Positions 1-9,228 of a stretch of DNA of 64,000 bases are shown here, piece after piece (the stretch's first letter is position 1; each line of letters begins with the position of its first letter). The translations under genes and the position numbers were made by a program. The stretch lies in contig QYAI01000004.1 of the NCBI GenBank assembly GCA_003988855.1, positions 1,054,001 through 1,118,000 of the forward strand, read 5' to 3'. The stretch is from Arachnopeziza araneosa (lineage: Eukaryota; Ascomycota; Leotiomycetes; Helotiales; Arachnopezizaceae). Under the pieces are notes generated by a model, which was given only the letters and a program-made list of their open reading frames with translations, had not been told where the DNA came from and ran no database searches.

Positions 1-526
1 ACCCCGTCCCAGAAATCTCGCCCGCCGTATCCATCTTCCTCCTCCTCTTCCTCGCCTTGCCCATCACCCCTTCTCTCCTCAACGCCGCATTCGCCTCCTG
101 CTTCTTCATTGCCCACTCCTCCAACTCATCCCGATACCGATCCCAGACGCAGTTCACGCAGCCGCTCATACAGCAGTTGTCTGGTTCGTCTGGCCGCGGC
201 GGAACCCATACTCCTGCTACAAGCACGGATTTCTTCTGGATCTCGTTCCGCCGCTCTAACGGCGAGGAGAGCCGTGATGAGAAGAGGATGGCGGGCTCGG
301 CGCGTGAGGGGGCGGGAGGTGGTGAGGGCGACGTGCTGCTAGGTGGGTGGGAGGGTGTATTGGGTGTGCTCGACGTCGGCGTAGAGCTGAGGATAGAAGC
401 ATAGTAGTCTCCGATGGGATTTGCTTGCTGCGTGGAGCTCTTTTTGATACTGCTGGCGTACCGCAGGTGGCTGGTGGGGAGCTTCAAAAGCTTTGGAGTG
501 GCGCGGAGGAGGAATCTAGTCTCCAT
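1..526 (-). CDS. Oxidoreductase-like domain protein, mitochondrial (3' end cut by window)
   Basis: An open minus-strand frame runs from an ATG at 526-524 to the left edge, 175 codons without a stop. The N-terminus is basic and hydroxylated with no acids after residue 2 (METRFLLRATPKLLKLPTSH), typical of a mitochondrial presequence. A Ser/Thr/Pro-rich linker follows. At about residues 105-140 lies the diagnostic motif of the fungal oxidoreductase-like N-terminal family: a PPRP stretch, then PDNCCMSGCVNCVWDRYRDE, then ELEEW. After this the chain becomes basic and helical. The yeast relative is a small mitochondrial protein of unknown activity, so the family name does not establish a reaction. 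The cysteine cluster C-C-x3-C-x2-C could bind metal, which is inference. The true C-terminus lies outside the window. A single exon is visible. Confidence 0.82.
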   Translation of the reverse strand, partial: METRFLLRATPKLLKLPTSHLRYASSIKKSSTQQANPIGDYYASILSSTPTSSTPNTPSHPPSSTSPSPPPAPSRAEPAILFSSRLSSPLERRNEIQKKSVLVAGVWVPPRPDEPDNCCMSGCVNCVWDRYRDELEEWAMKKQEANAALRREGVMGKARKRRRKMDTAGEISGTG

Positions 527-994
527 TCTGAGTATGCAGGGTCACTCTAGAGAGAGTGTGTAAGATTTATGCTATCTTGAAATCATTGAGGCGTTGGACA
601 GGTGCTGGTAGCTTTTATCTGCTTGAGACCTCTGAGGGCAAAATCCCGGAGCTGGGTCGGACGTCATCGGCGTTGTTGACAGGATCCTGGTCTCGTGATC
701 ATGGATTTGAAAACAAAAGTTCCGTCATTGGCTTTGACGGACAATCAACTCAAAATATGCGGTTGTATATTAGCTCTGTGTTGCAAATTTCTGTATGGTC
801 TAAGAAGTTGAATCACGCCGTTATATCAACCAAGTGAGGTGATCTGACACGAGAGTAGTAACTTCGCAGATCCGACTGGTTTCTTCGGATTAGGCAGTCG
901 ATTATTTTTCACGTATAAAATCAAACACCTTGCGTTTCATCAAGAGTCTTGTCTATCCTCTCCTCTTTTGAAAATTTAACCAAAATAAACAGCA
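527..994. other. Intergenic, divergent promoters
   Basis: This stretch separates the oxidoreductase-like gene (-) from the HET gene (+). It holds short ORFs only (for example 556-837), with no recognisable domain. It must contain both promoters. Confidence 0.6.
914..920 (+). promoter_or_regulatory. TATA-like box of HET gene
   Basis: TATAAAA lies about 75 bp before the ATG at 995, and the leader between is A/C-rich. The spacing fits a fungal core promoter with a short 5' UTR. This is position and sequence only; the transcription start is unknown. Confidence 0.45.
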
Positions 995-3478
995 ATGGAA
1001 GTACCTGCTTTCGAATTTCTTCCTTTTGAATATTCCCCTTTACCTTCACCCTCTCATATTCGTGTTCTTTCTTTGCTCGGCGCGATTCGAACTATCAATG
1101 ACCCTCAGATATCCGGCTCCCCATTGATTCAATGTTCCTTGCAGACTATCAACTTGGAGGATGAGCCTGATTATGACTCCTTGTCCTATTGTTGGGGAAG
1201 CCCCTTCCAAGACAACTCTCCCAGATCGGCAGAGTATTCTATAAACAGAAAGTGGCCGATTGCTGTCAATGGGAGGCTACTTTACGTCAGCAGAAATCTT
1301 TTTGAAGCTCTCTCTCAATTCAAACCAAATGCAGACCCAGATCCAAATGTAGATCAGACATCTCCGCCGTATAACAAAACACCTTTGATAGATGCCGCTG
1401 AACGCAACCATGTGGAAGAAGTTGGCCATTTGCTCCTTCAAGGAGCTGATACTAAGAAGGTGGACATGTTTGGAGAAACTGCCCTACATTACGCCGCTGA
1501 AAGTGGGCACTTTGAGGTTGTCAAGATACTTGTTCAAGCAGGTGCTTTGCTTGACGCCCGAGACTCGTCGGGCAGAACACCGCTCATTTGTAGTGAGCAA
1601 AGGAGGCATGAGGAGGTAGCAGATTTTCTGAGACACCCTCAAAGGTTTCCAGAAATTGCCTCCTCTCATAAGCACGCCGTAAAAAGTCGTCACGTCTGGA
1701 TCGACGCTATTTGCATCAACCAGATTGATATCGCCGAGCGGAATGCTCAAGTCGCCATCATGTCACAAATCTACAGCGTAGCCAAAACTGTGCTAGTGTG
1801 GCTAGGCATCAAAGACGAATACACCGAAATAGCAAAAAATACCATGGATATTCTAAATTCGGCAAATCAGAGTCTTGACGGTCTATGGTTTGACGCTGCC
1901 TGGCGTTACAGTCAAGCTCAGAGCCACCCTGATAACGCTGAAGACGAGGACTTTCAGTCTGACACCTCTATCGTTTCTATCCGTCAATTACGAGCTCTCA
2001 CACAACTTCTGCGACGTACATGGTTCACTCGAGTATGGATTATTCAAGAGATCACACTTGCCAAAGATATTGAGGTCTTTTGCGGCTCTACCAAATTCAA
2101 GTGGAACGATTTTTTCGAGCTTGTGCAACACCGCCTCGGGAAAGCGCATTTTCACAAAGCACTAAGCGAGAGCCAGAGTCCTGCTACCAAATTTGGTCGA
2201 GGACAACGAGGGACAGAGGCCTGGACAATTACTGATCTCCGTCTTCGAACTCGACCAAACGATTTTGAGCGAGGACATATCAAGTTACTCAATAATTTAC
2301 AAGTTGAAGCAGTCCCCACGTGGAGGTCCCCAATGTCTCTCCCGGTACTTCTAGTCTTCACATGGAATTTTAGAGCTACAGATCGTCGAGACATGATCTT
2401 TGCTTTGCTGAACATTGCCAAAGCTGATGAGGGAATGAAGATAAAAGCAGACTATGCCCACTCAACGGAAGAGCTATATACTGATATAGCGCGCCAATTT
2501 ATATCGGTATCTGGGAATGATATTATCCAGGATTGGCAGACTGGTGAAATAGAAGCACTTGAACCTCTCGAAGGGCTTTCCTTTATTCAAGAAAGCATAG
2601 ACGAATCGAATAAAAGACTTCCGATGCTTCCATCCTGGGTACCGGACTTCAGTATCCCTCTCACCACGACCAGGATATGGAACGAGCGATTCAACTGTGC
2701 TGGAGATACTCGGCTTCAATTACGGCCCAATGAGGATAAGAAGATACTCGATTTAAGTGGCTTCTCCTTTGACACGATTTGTGATTTAGAGGCAAAGCCA
2801 CAGGAAGTACCAATAGGCCATTCTATAAGTTATAACCTAATAGGATGGCTGAAGCTCATCTCTTCTACGGATGATATATACCCTAGTGGATGTAGCTACT
2901 TGGATGCGTTGTGGCGGACCCTAATCCTCAATGATGTCTGGCACACAAACCCACTGGGTGAAATCGATGTACAAGATTCATTCCGTGACTTTGTGGTTGA
3001 TGCAACCTCTCGTCTTTCTCCTAAATCAATCAATGAGGCTCTCCAACTTATTGAAAAGCTAAAGCCTATCGATAGTAGTAATCTCCTACCCTTGCAGGAA
3101 GATATTGATCGCTGGCGGAAAGATCACGCCCATGGAGGCTCAAAGCATGTGTGCAAGCCTAATGCTGCACAGATGGGTGAAAAGAGGAATTTCCACTCTT
3201 CGTTTATGCAGAATTATCGGACGCGTCGTTTATTCCGTACAAAGAAAGGCTATTTAGGTTTAGGTCCACGATCAGCGAGTGAAGGAGATGAAGTGGTGTT
3301 GCTTGCTGGTGGGAGAACACCTTATGTTGTGAAGAGAGCTGTTAAAGATTCCAGTGAAAATGAGAGTGACGAAAGCCGGCGGTATTGTTTGGTAGGAGAG
3401 TGCTATGTTGATGGCATTATGAATGGAGAATTGATCAAAGGGGGAGAGGATAATCTGGGTACTATAAGTCTGATTTAG
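995..3478 (+). CDS. HET-domain protein with ankyrin repeats nested inside the HET domain
   Basis: This is an intronless 827-aa protein. The first HET block is seen at about residues 57-110: YDSLSYCWGSPF, then a VNGRLLYVSRNLFEAL strand-helix. The second block starts at about 232 (HVWIDAICINQIDIAERNAQ) and continues as IYSVAKTVLVWLG. Between the blocks, where HET proteins normally have only a short loop, residues about 129-214 form two to three ankyrin repeats (TPLIDAAERNHVEEVGHLLL, ETALHYAAESGHFEVVKILV, RTPLICSEQRRHEEVADFL). The C-terminus has the usual RRYCLVGECYVDGIMNGEL ending of this family. HET proteins act in self/non-self recognition and programmed cell death in fungi. The partner or allele class cannot be read here. 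There are no frameshifts or stops, so it looks functional. The ATG context is good (aacagcaATGGAA). Confidence 0.9.
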   Translation: MEVPAFEFLPFEYSPLPSPSHIRVLSLLGAIRTINDPQISGSPLIQCSLQTINLEDEPDYDSLSYCWGSPFQDNSPRSAEYSINRKWPIAVNGRLLYVSRNLFEALSQFKPNADPDPNVDQTSPPYNKTPLIDAAERNHVEEVGHLLLQGADTKKVDMFGETALHYAAESGHFEVVKILVQAGALLDARDSSGRTPLICSEQRRHEEVADFLRHPQRFPEIASSHKHAVKSRHVWIDAICINQIDIAERNAQVAIMSQIYSVAKTVLVWLGIKDEYTEIAKNTMDILNSANQSLDGLWFDAAWRYSQAQSHPDNAEDEDFQSDTSIVSIRQLRALTQLLRRTWFTRVWIIQEITLAKDIEVFCGSTKFKWNDFFELVQHRLGKAHFHKALSESQSPATKFGRGQRGTEAWTITDLRLRTRPNDFERGHIKLLNNLQVEAVPTWRSPMSLPVLLVFTWNFRATDRRDMIFALLNIAKADEGMKIKADYAHSTEELYTDIARQFISVSGNDIIQDWQTGEIEALEPLEGLSFIQESIDESNKRLPMLPSWVPDFSIPLTTTRIWNERFNCAGDTRLQLRPNEDKKILDLSGFSFDTICDLEAKPQEVPIGHSISYNLIGWLKLISSTDDIYPSGCSYLDALWRTLILNDVWHTNPLGEIDVQDSFRDFVVDATSRLSPKSINEALQLIEKLKPIDSSNLLPLQEDIDRWRKDHAHGGSKHVCKPNAAQMGEKRNFHSSFMQNYRTRRLFRTKKGYLGLGPRSASEGDEVVLLAGGRTPYVVKRAVKDSSENESDESRRYCLVGECYVDGIMNGELIKGGEDNLGTISLI

Positions 3479-3917
3479 ATATAATAACAAAGACAGATTG
3501 TAGTGGAGTTTGATTGTTTACAGGACTGATCATACGAGACACGAATAGCAACACTTGACGTAACCAGTCCTCGGTGAGCCTGTTCGGTGCTGCAGGCATC
3601 GCTTTCGTCCCGTGACCTTCTGAAACGAAAAGCTACCTGAGAGGTAAGTTGGGTTCTTAGGTAGAAACGACTTTTGGCAAGATAAAGCTTGCGTCTATAA
3701 CGTAATTGATATATGATTGTGCGCGTGAAATCTATATTGCTCAAAAGCTCGTTCAGATCATCATTTTCGTCCCCTCGTCGCGTCCTCGAACCAGCCTACG
3801 CGATCCTCACCATCTTCTCTACCACACCAAATGGTAATCCATCCATAACCTCACCAGTACGCACACAATTACTCCGTAAATGGCATGGAATCGTAACAAT
3901 TTACTCACGAAATCGCC
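3479..3917. other. Intergenic
   Basis: Holds the HET 3' flank and the promoter of the next gene. No gene or repeat recognised. Confidence 0.6.
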
Positions 3918-6872
3918 ATGGAGGAATCACCCTCCAAACGTCGCAAGACCTCTCCCACGACGTCCATCCCGATTAACGCGCCGACAACACCATCACGAAT
4001 CCCCGTTCCCAGAGCTGCGCAACCTCTCAGCGCAAGCAGACCTTCGTTCGCGTCCCCTACGAAAGCTAGTCTCGCCAGACACAATCCGCAGCTGCTCAAT
4101 CGACCTACCTCTTCCGGGACTGGGTCCGGAAAGGATTTGGATGATGTGTTCGCGAAGGCTCTGGGGGAAGTACGGCCCAGCGTTGAGGGTCAGAGTCTTA
4201 TCACTGGGGAAGATAGGTTAGCAGCGGAGCCTAGGAGCGAGAGTACAACGCAAGAGAATATACCAGATTCACAGACGATCATGCGTAATCAGAGGAGGAG
4301 GTCTATCGGGGGTGGGATGGCGCAGAAACCGCGAAGAGGGTCGAAGAGTCCGGTGAAGAAGGCGGATAAGATTGCTGAGCCGATGTGGACGTCGGAGGCG
4401 GATGTGAATCCTTTTGTGAAGAAGGGATTGAGAAGAACGCCGCCGTTGAGCTCGCAGGCAGAAACAGTGATTGAAGCGGGGTTGGATCCTTTCAAGAAGA
4501 AGGGATTGAGGAGGAGTCCTATTGGGGCTTCACCGCGGGTAGGAGAGAGTCAAAAGGAGAACGAGGTGTTACCAGATGTTACAACTACACCCACTGAGCC
4601 GATACCCCAAGTCTTGACTGCTGAAATCGTAAGGAAACCAGCGTTGAGAAGGTCGCCTAAAGGGACATCCCAACCCGCTGAAGCTAATCAGATGAGCGGT
4701 CTACAGGCTGAGGAACAAGTTTTTATCGGAAGGACTAGATCGAGCAGGTCACCTGTCGAACCACAGGCTGTGGAAGTGAGTAAGGATAGTCTACCATCTG
4801 ATGAGCTTCCCCCAATTTCTAGGAGGGCCGGGCTGAGAAGATCACCACCTGGGAGATCACAACTTCCGAAAGAAACTCAGAATGATGTACAATCTGATGA
4901 GAGCTCTACAATTCCAAAAAGGGCTGGATTAAGACGATCGCCTGTAGTATCGCAGTCTGTGGATGCAAGCCAGAACAGGTTACAGCCTGAACAAAGCTCT
5001 ACAACTTCAAGAAGAGGTGGGTTAAGACGCTCACCTGTAGCATCGCAGCCCGCGGAAGAAAGGCAGAATAATATACCATCTGAGCGGCTCCCCACAATTC
5101 CTAGGAAGGCTGGACTGAGACGGTCACCTATTGGATCGCAGCCTGCAGAGAGCCAGAAGCAGAATTTGAGTGTCGAGGAGCAGCCTGAGATTTCGAAAAC
5201 TTCTACAGAGAAGGTATCTTCCAGCGTCCCGGAGGTAATAAGACAAACTCAAAGCGCGGAAAGGCCAGTTCGATCACCAAGACGCCTTTTACCACTAGTC
5301 AAGACGAAAATGCCGGAAATCTTCCCGATTAAACCCAAAACTACACAACAAGAAGACCCAGAACTTCCCCCGACACCCAAACAACTCGGAATCGATGACC
5401 CTGTTGTAACGACGCCACCAGTAGGTATCCACGATACTCCCAGTAAACGAGCTCGCCGGAGCAAGGCTCTCTCAGAGAAGCTAAAATCCTCACCTCTAAA
5501 AGCCTTGAATCCTCCTTCAGCGAACACGGTGGCATCTCAAGCTTCGAAAGATCCCCTTCCTGGAATCTTAAAAAGACCCGCCAAAGAAGTGGACTCGGCT
5601 CAAGAATTGCAGCCTAAACCAGCTGCTAAGAGACGGAAGTCGGCAAGGTTTTTGATTCCAGAGGATCCCCATGCCGCGAAGAAGAAGGAGAGGGATGAAT
5701 TGCTCCAAGAATTACAACGATTACAGGCAGATATTACTTTGGCAAATGCTGAAAATGAGCGTTTACGCCTTCGTACTGAAGCTAAAGGCAAGGGCAAGGG
5801 AACTGCTACAGCGCCAAATCAAACAGAGGTTCTAGAAATGTTAAGACGAGTTACTGCTCCGCCTGAGTCCTCGGTACCGAAACAGAAACCGAAGAGCATT
5901 TTCAAATCTATCGACGCTTTCCTTCCCTTCCGATCGAAGAGAATTCTTACAGCACAAAAAGAAGCACTCTCAGAACTGCCGCTCCCTTCACACTCACCTC
6001 TTGTCCTGGATGACCCCTTGCCATACCTCCAAGCTTTCACGCCACTCGTTTGGTCATCAACCATTACCATGCTTCCTTCAAAATCCAGATCTCAAGCAAC
6101 TTCTTCTACCACCTCCGAATCTGACCATGTAATCTTGCAAAAGCATGTCTTGACTGCCACCCACCCACAAGGACTCTTCTCCTCCCGTATCTCGCTCACA
6201 GTTCACACACCGAGTTTAACGATCCAAGATATCATGATTCTAAGGCTTCCAATGTTTGCTGAACACGAACTAGGCTCCTTCATTCGTCCCAAGGCCCGGG
6301 CTCATGGTCCTTTAGGAGGAAATGTTGGTGTCATAACTTGGGCTATGGGAAGATGGTGCGAGGTCAGTATTAAGCGAGCTGGAATCTGGTGTGCTATTGA
6401 AGCCCAGCTTGGAACACTTGAAGCGAGGAGAAGAACATTTCAAAATTCAAGAAAGAGAAAACGACACAGAGAAGCAAGTGTCGTTGATGGCCATGATGAA
6501 GAACATGATGAAGAGTCGCTTGATACTGGCAAAATCGGAAATTGGAGTCGTAAAGAACTTCTTCCTCATCTGGGACGCTCAAGCATGGATCTATCTAATG
6601 ACAATGTTGAGCTAAGATTTGAGTGGCGCTTGGGGTTTGATTGGACTGGTGAAGTCGAGTCTAAGCTGGGGGCTACAGCGAGGGTGCCAAGGACTTGTAA
6701 GCCATCTCTCAGCAATTTTTCTCTGAATGTGAGACTGACATAACCAGGGCATGATCAAGATGAGCGTTCTTCATTGTCTAAGATACCCGACATGTTTGAC
6801 AGACTTGTCACAGAAAAGGGGCCGCTGGGTGCTGTAAAAGCAGTTGTAAGCTTGTTGATGGGCTCTGACTGA
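3918..6872 (+). CDS. SP-rich nuclear protein with GLRRSP repeats, coiled coil and C-terminal globular domain
   Basis: Two exons, 3918-6696 and 6748-6872, give 967 aa. The intron at 6697-6747 has donor GTAAGC, an ACTGAC branch and acceptor CAG. Reading through it would instead end in a low-quality tail at 6743. Residues 1-70 begin with a basic MEESPSKRRK motif suggesting nuclear import. Residues about 170-430 repeat a short basic motif, (K/R)xGLRR(S/T)P, in degenerate 30-35 residue units. A second basic patch precedes a charged coiled coil at about 595-625 (ERDELLQELQRLQADITLAN). The last 300 residues are more ordered and end in MFDRLVTEKGPLGAVKAVVS. Coiled coil followed by a compact C-terminal domain recalls kinetochore proteins such as Mcm21/CENP-O, but that is a guess from architecture. 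The function is not established. Confidence 0.78.
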
Positions 6873-7297
6873 TAAGTAATGTGGGGAGTCTTATATGATA
6901 TGAATGCATATGTGCAATGAAATGATACCATTTAAATGGGATAGAGTGGAACAGGACAGGATTAGCGAATATTTCTCCATGAGGGAATGATACCATCCTG
7001 CATGCTACTTAATATCTCTCACAGTAGTACTGTGCACAAAAGACCTTTTACTGTTTCGCATCTGTCCTCTTTAGCAGCTGTTGGACATAACAGTCTACTT
7101 GACTGGGTTGTATGCGGACTCACGTATAACTCAGCCAAGAAACTAGCCAAGGTGACAAGGATTCCCCTCGGACTAATTTTCTCACCTCTACAAGATCTGG
7201 TCTTGTCATCATTCGAACTCCTTCTTACCGCTTCAAAGTCATGACTGGTATATATCATAATCGGCACATCTAAATCTCATTCATCTCGATACGAGCG
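6873..7297. other. Intergenic
   Basis: Lies between the SP-rich gene and the acyl-CoA ligase. Nothing beyond short chance ORFs is seen; it presumably holds the ligase promoter. Confidence 0.6.
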
Positions 7298-9174
7298 ATG
7301 GTTTTCCACCCCTCCCGATATGTCGACGTACCGCACGTGGATCTACTCTCGTGGACCTTTGGCCGTCTTGAATATGACCGGGAGAGAGACGTGAGATTCT
7401 GTTTTATGTTTGCTCACTCTTGTGGGATGGAACATCGCTGATGCGGATCAGGTTTATATCGATACCCTGGACGACATTCGACGCCTGAGTTATACTCAGG
7501 CTCGAAGTGCTGTCATGAGATTGATCGGCGGCTTCAGACACCATGGTCTTCAGCCTGGTGAGAGTGTGTTGGTACATTCATTTAGTGATGTGGGTGTTCA
7601 CGTCCTTGAATAGATGGGCATGGCTGAACGAGGCAGATCATGTATCCAATCCTGTACTTGGGCATTGTGGGATCCGGTGCATCTTTTGTTGGTTCGAATC
7701 CCAGCAACACTCCGACTGAGCTATCCCATATTTTATCTGTCCCCTCAGTTCGATATATCATAACCTCGCCTCAACAACTCCCGACCATCCTCCTCTCAAA
7801 CGAGAGTCTCTCGACCCCAATCCCTCAGAGCAACATATTCATATTCAACACGCCCCAGAACCCATCCATCCCGGCTGGTTTCCAATCATGGGAAACCCTC
7901 CTCCAAAACGGTGAGAGATTGTGGGAGCAGTTCAACGACGAGAAGACTTCTAAATCGACCGTCGCCTCCCTCTTCCTCACTAGCGGCACAACCGGCCTCC
8001 CCAAGATCGCCTCCGTCTCGCACCACGCCACCATAGCGCGCTGTATCGCCTCGCACGATCCCGACCCCAAACCATACCGACCTTCCCGCCTCCTCTGCCT
8101 GCCCATGTTCCACGGCGTCGCCGCGACGGCCTCGCACATCGACCCGCTCCGCTACGGGATCCCCACCTACATCCTCCCGCGCTTCTCGCTCGCGCCCTTC
8201 CTCGACCTCATCCAGAGATACCAGATCACCGAGACGTCCATGGTGCCGGCGATCATGAGCATGCTCCTGCACGGCGACGCCGGATCCGAGGCGGCGACGA
8301 AGCAGATGCTGAAGTCGCTGCGGTTCGTCCGATGTGCGGGGGCCCCGCTGGATGCGGGTGTGCAGCGGCGCTTTCAAACATGGCTGCATCGCGAGGGCAG
8401 GGTCGTGCGGGCCTGGGGACTGACCGAGTTTGGCACCGCGACCAGTTTCCTCCACGGGGAAGTCGATGACGAGGGGAGCTGCGGGCGCTTGTTGACAAAC
8501 GTCGAAGCGAGGCGAGTGATCTGACTCCGCAATCAAAAACTCCAAGTGCTGATGAGATGTAGGATCGTGGACCACACCGGCCACGAAATCACCAGAGATG
8601 GGGAGCAAGGCGAGGTCTTCCTCCGAGGCCCGTCGCTGATGACGGGCTATATCGGGAATGAAGAGGCCACGGCCCATTCATTCTCCGATGGCTGGCTCAG
8701 GACAGGCGATGTAGCGTATTGCCGGGCAGGGAAGTGGTACCTGGTTGGCCGTTCCAAGGTCAGAAGCAAACACCCAACCTCATCCCACGCGAAGGCGAAT
8801 GGCAGACTGACCCGAGACAGGACATGATCAAAGTGCGCGGGTGGCAGGTCGCTCCCGCCGAACTGGAAGCGTGCTTGATGCAGCATCCGCGAGTCCTCGA
8901 TGTCGCAGTCGTCGGCATCAGATCACCCACGCAAGAGAGCGAGCTTCCGCGAGCGTACGTGGTTTTGAAACCAGATAGCAATGCCGAGGAAACGGCGCAA
9001 ATGGAAGGAGAGCTGAAAGTTTTCCTAGGGTCGAGGTTGGCTAAATATAAAGCGCTGGATGGCGGCGTTAAGTTTGTACCCAGTCTTCCCAAGACGGCGT
9101 CGGGGAAGACGATAAAAAGACTTTTGCAGGACGAGGCACAGAAGGAGTTGGAAGAGGGGTTGATTGATTTGTAG
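7298..9174 (+). CDS. AMP-dependent acyl/aryl-CoA ligase, 4-coumarate-CoA ligase-like, next to a PKS
   Basis: Five exons give 551 aa: 7298-7390, 7452-7589, 7637-8511, 8563-8758 and 8821-9174. The family activates a carboxylic acid as an acyl-AMP and transfers it to CoA. Visible motifs in order are the phosphate loop LFLTSGTTGLPKIASVSHH, the AWGLTEFG motif, the hinge region GWLRTGDVAY, then DMIKVRGWQVAPAELE and the catalytic-lysine segment LPKTASGKTIKRLL. The family signature around YPILYLGIVGSGASFVGSNP is rebuilt only if the 47-bp intron 7590-7636 is removed. The third intron, 8512-8562, must be GC-AG (donor GCGAGT) to keep frame. No SKL-type peroxisomal tail is present, so it is probably cytosolic. 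Its stop codon is 54 bp from that of the convergent PKS gene. It may supply the starter or take the product as substrate, which is inference. Confidence 0.88.
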
Positions 9175-9228
9175 ACTATAGATGTAGGATCAGAAGGGAT
9201 TTATAGACGTGAAGATGTACAGTAGAAA

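Noticed and set aside
7686..7707. tRNA T-arm-like sequence (GTTGGTTCGAATCCCAGCAAC)
   Set aside because: It lies inside the ligase coding sequence (FVGSNPSN block). No acceptor, D or anticodon arms can be drawn around it.
7886..8677. 263-aa minus-strand ORF antisense to the ligase
   Set aside because: It arises from GC-rich third positions of the ligase, and its Arg/Glu/Gly-rich sequence has no family features.
7410..9174. Acyl-CoA ligase seen as several broken ORFs (possible pseudogene)
   Set aside because: Four short introns with proper acceptors and branch sites reconnect all motifs without frame loss.
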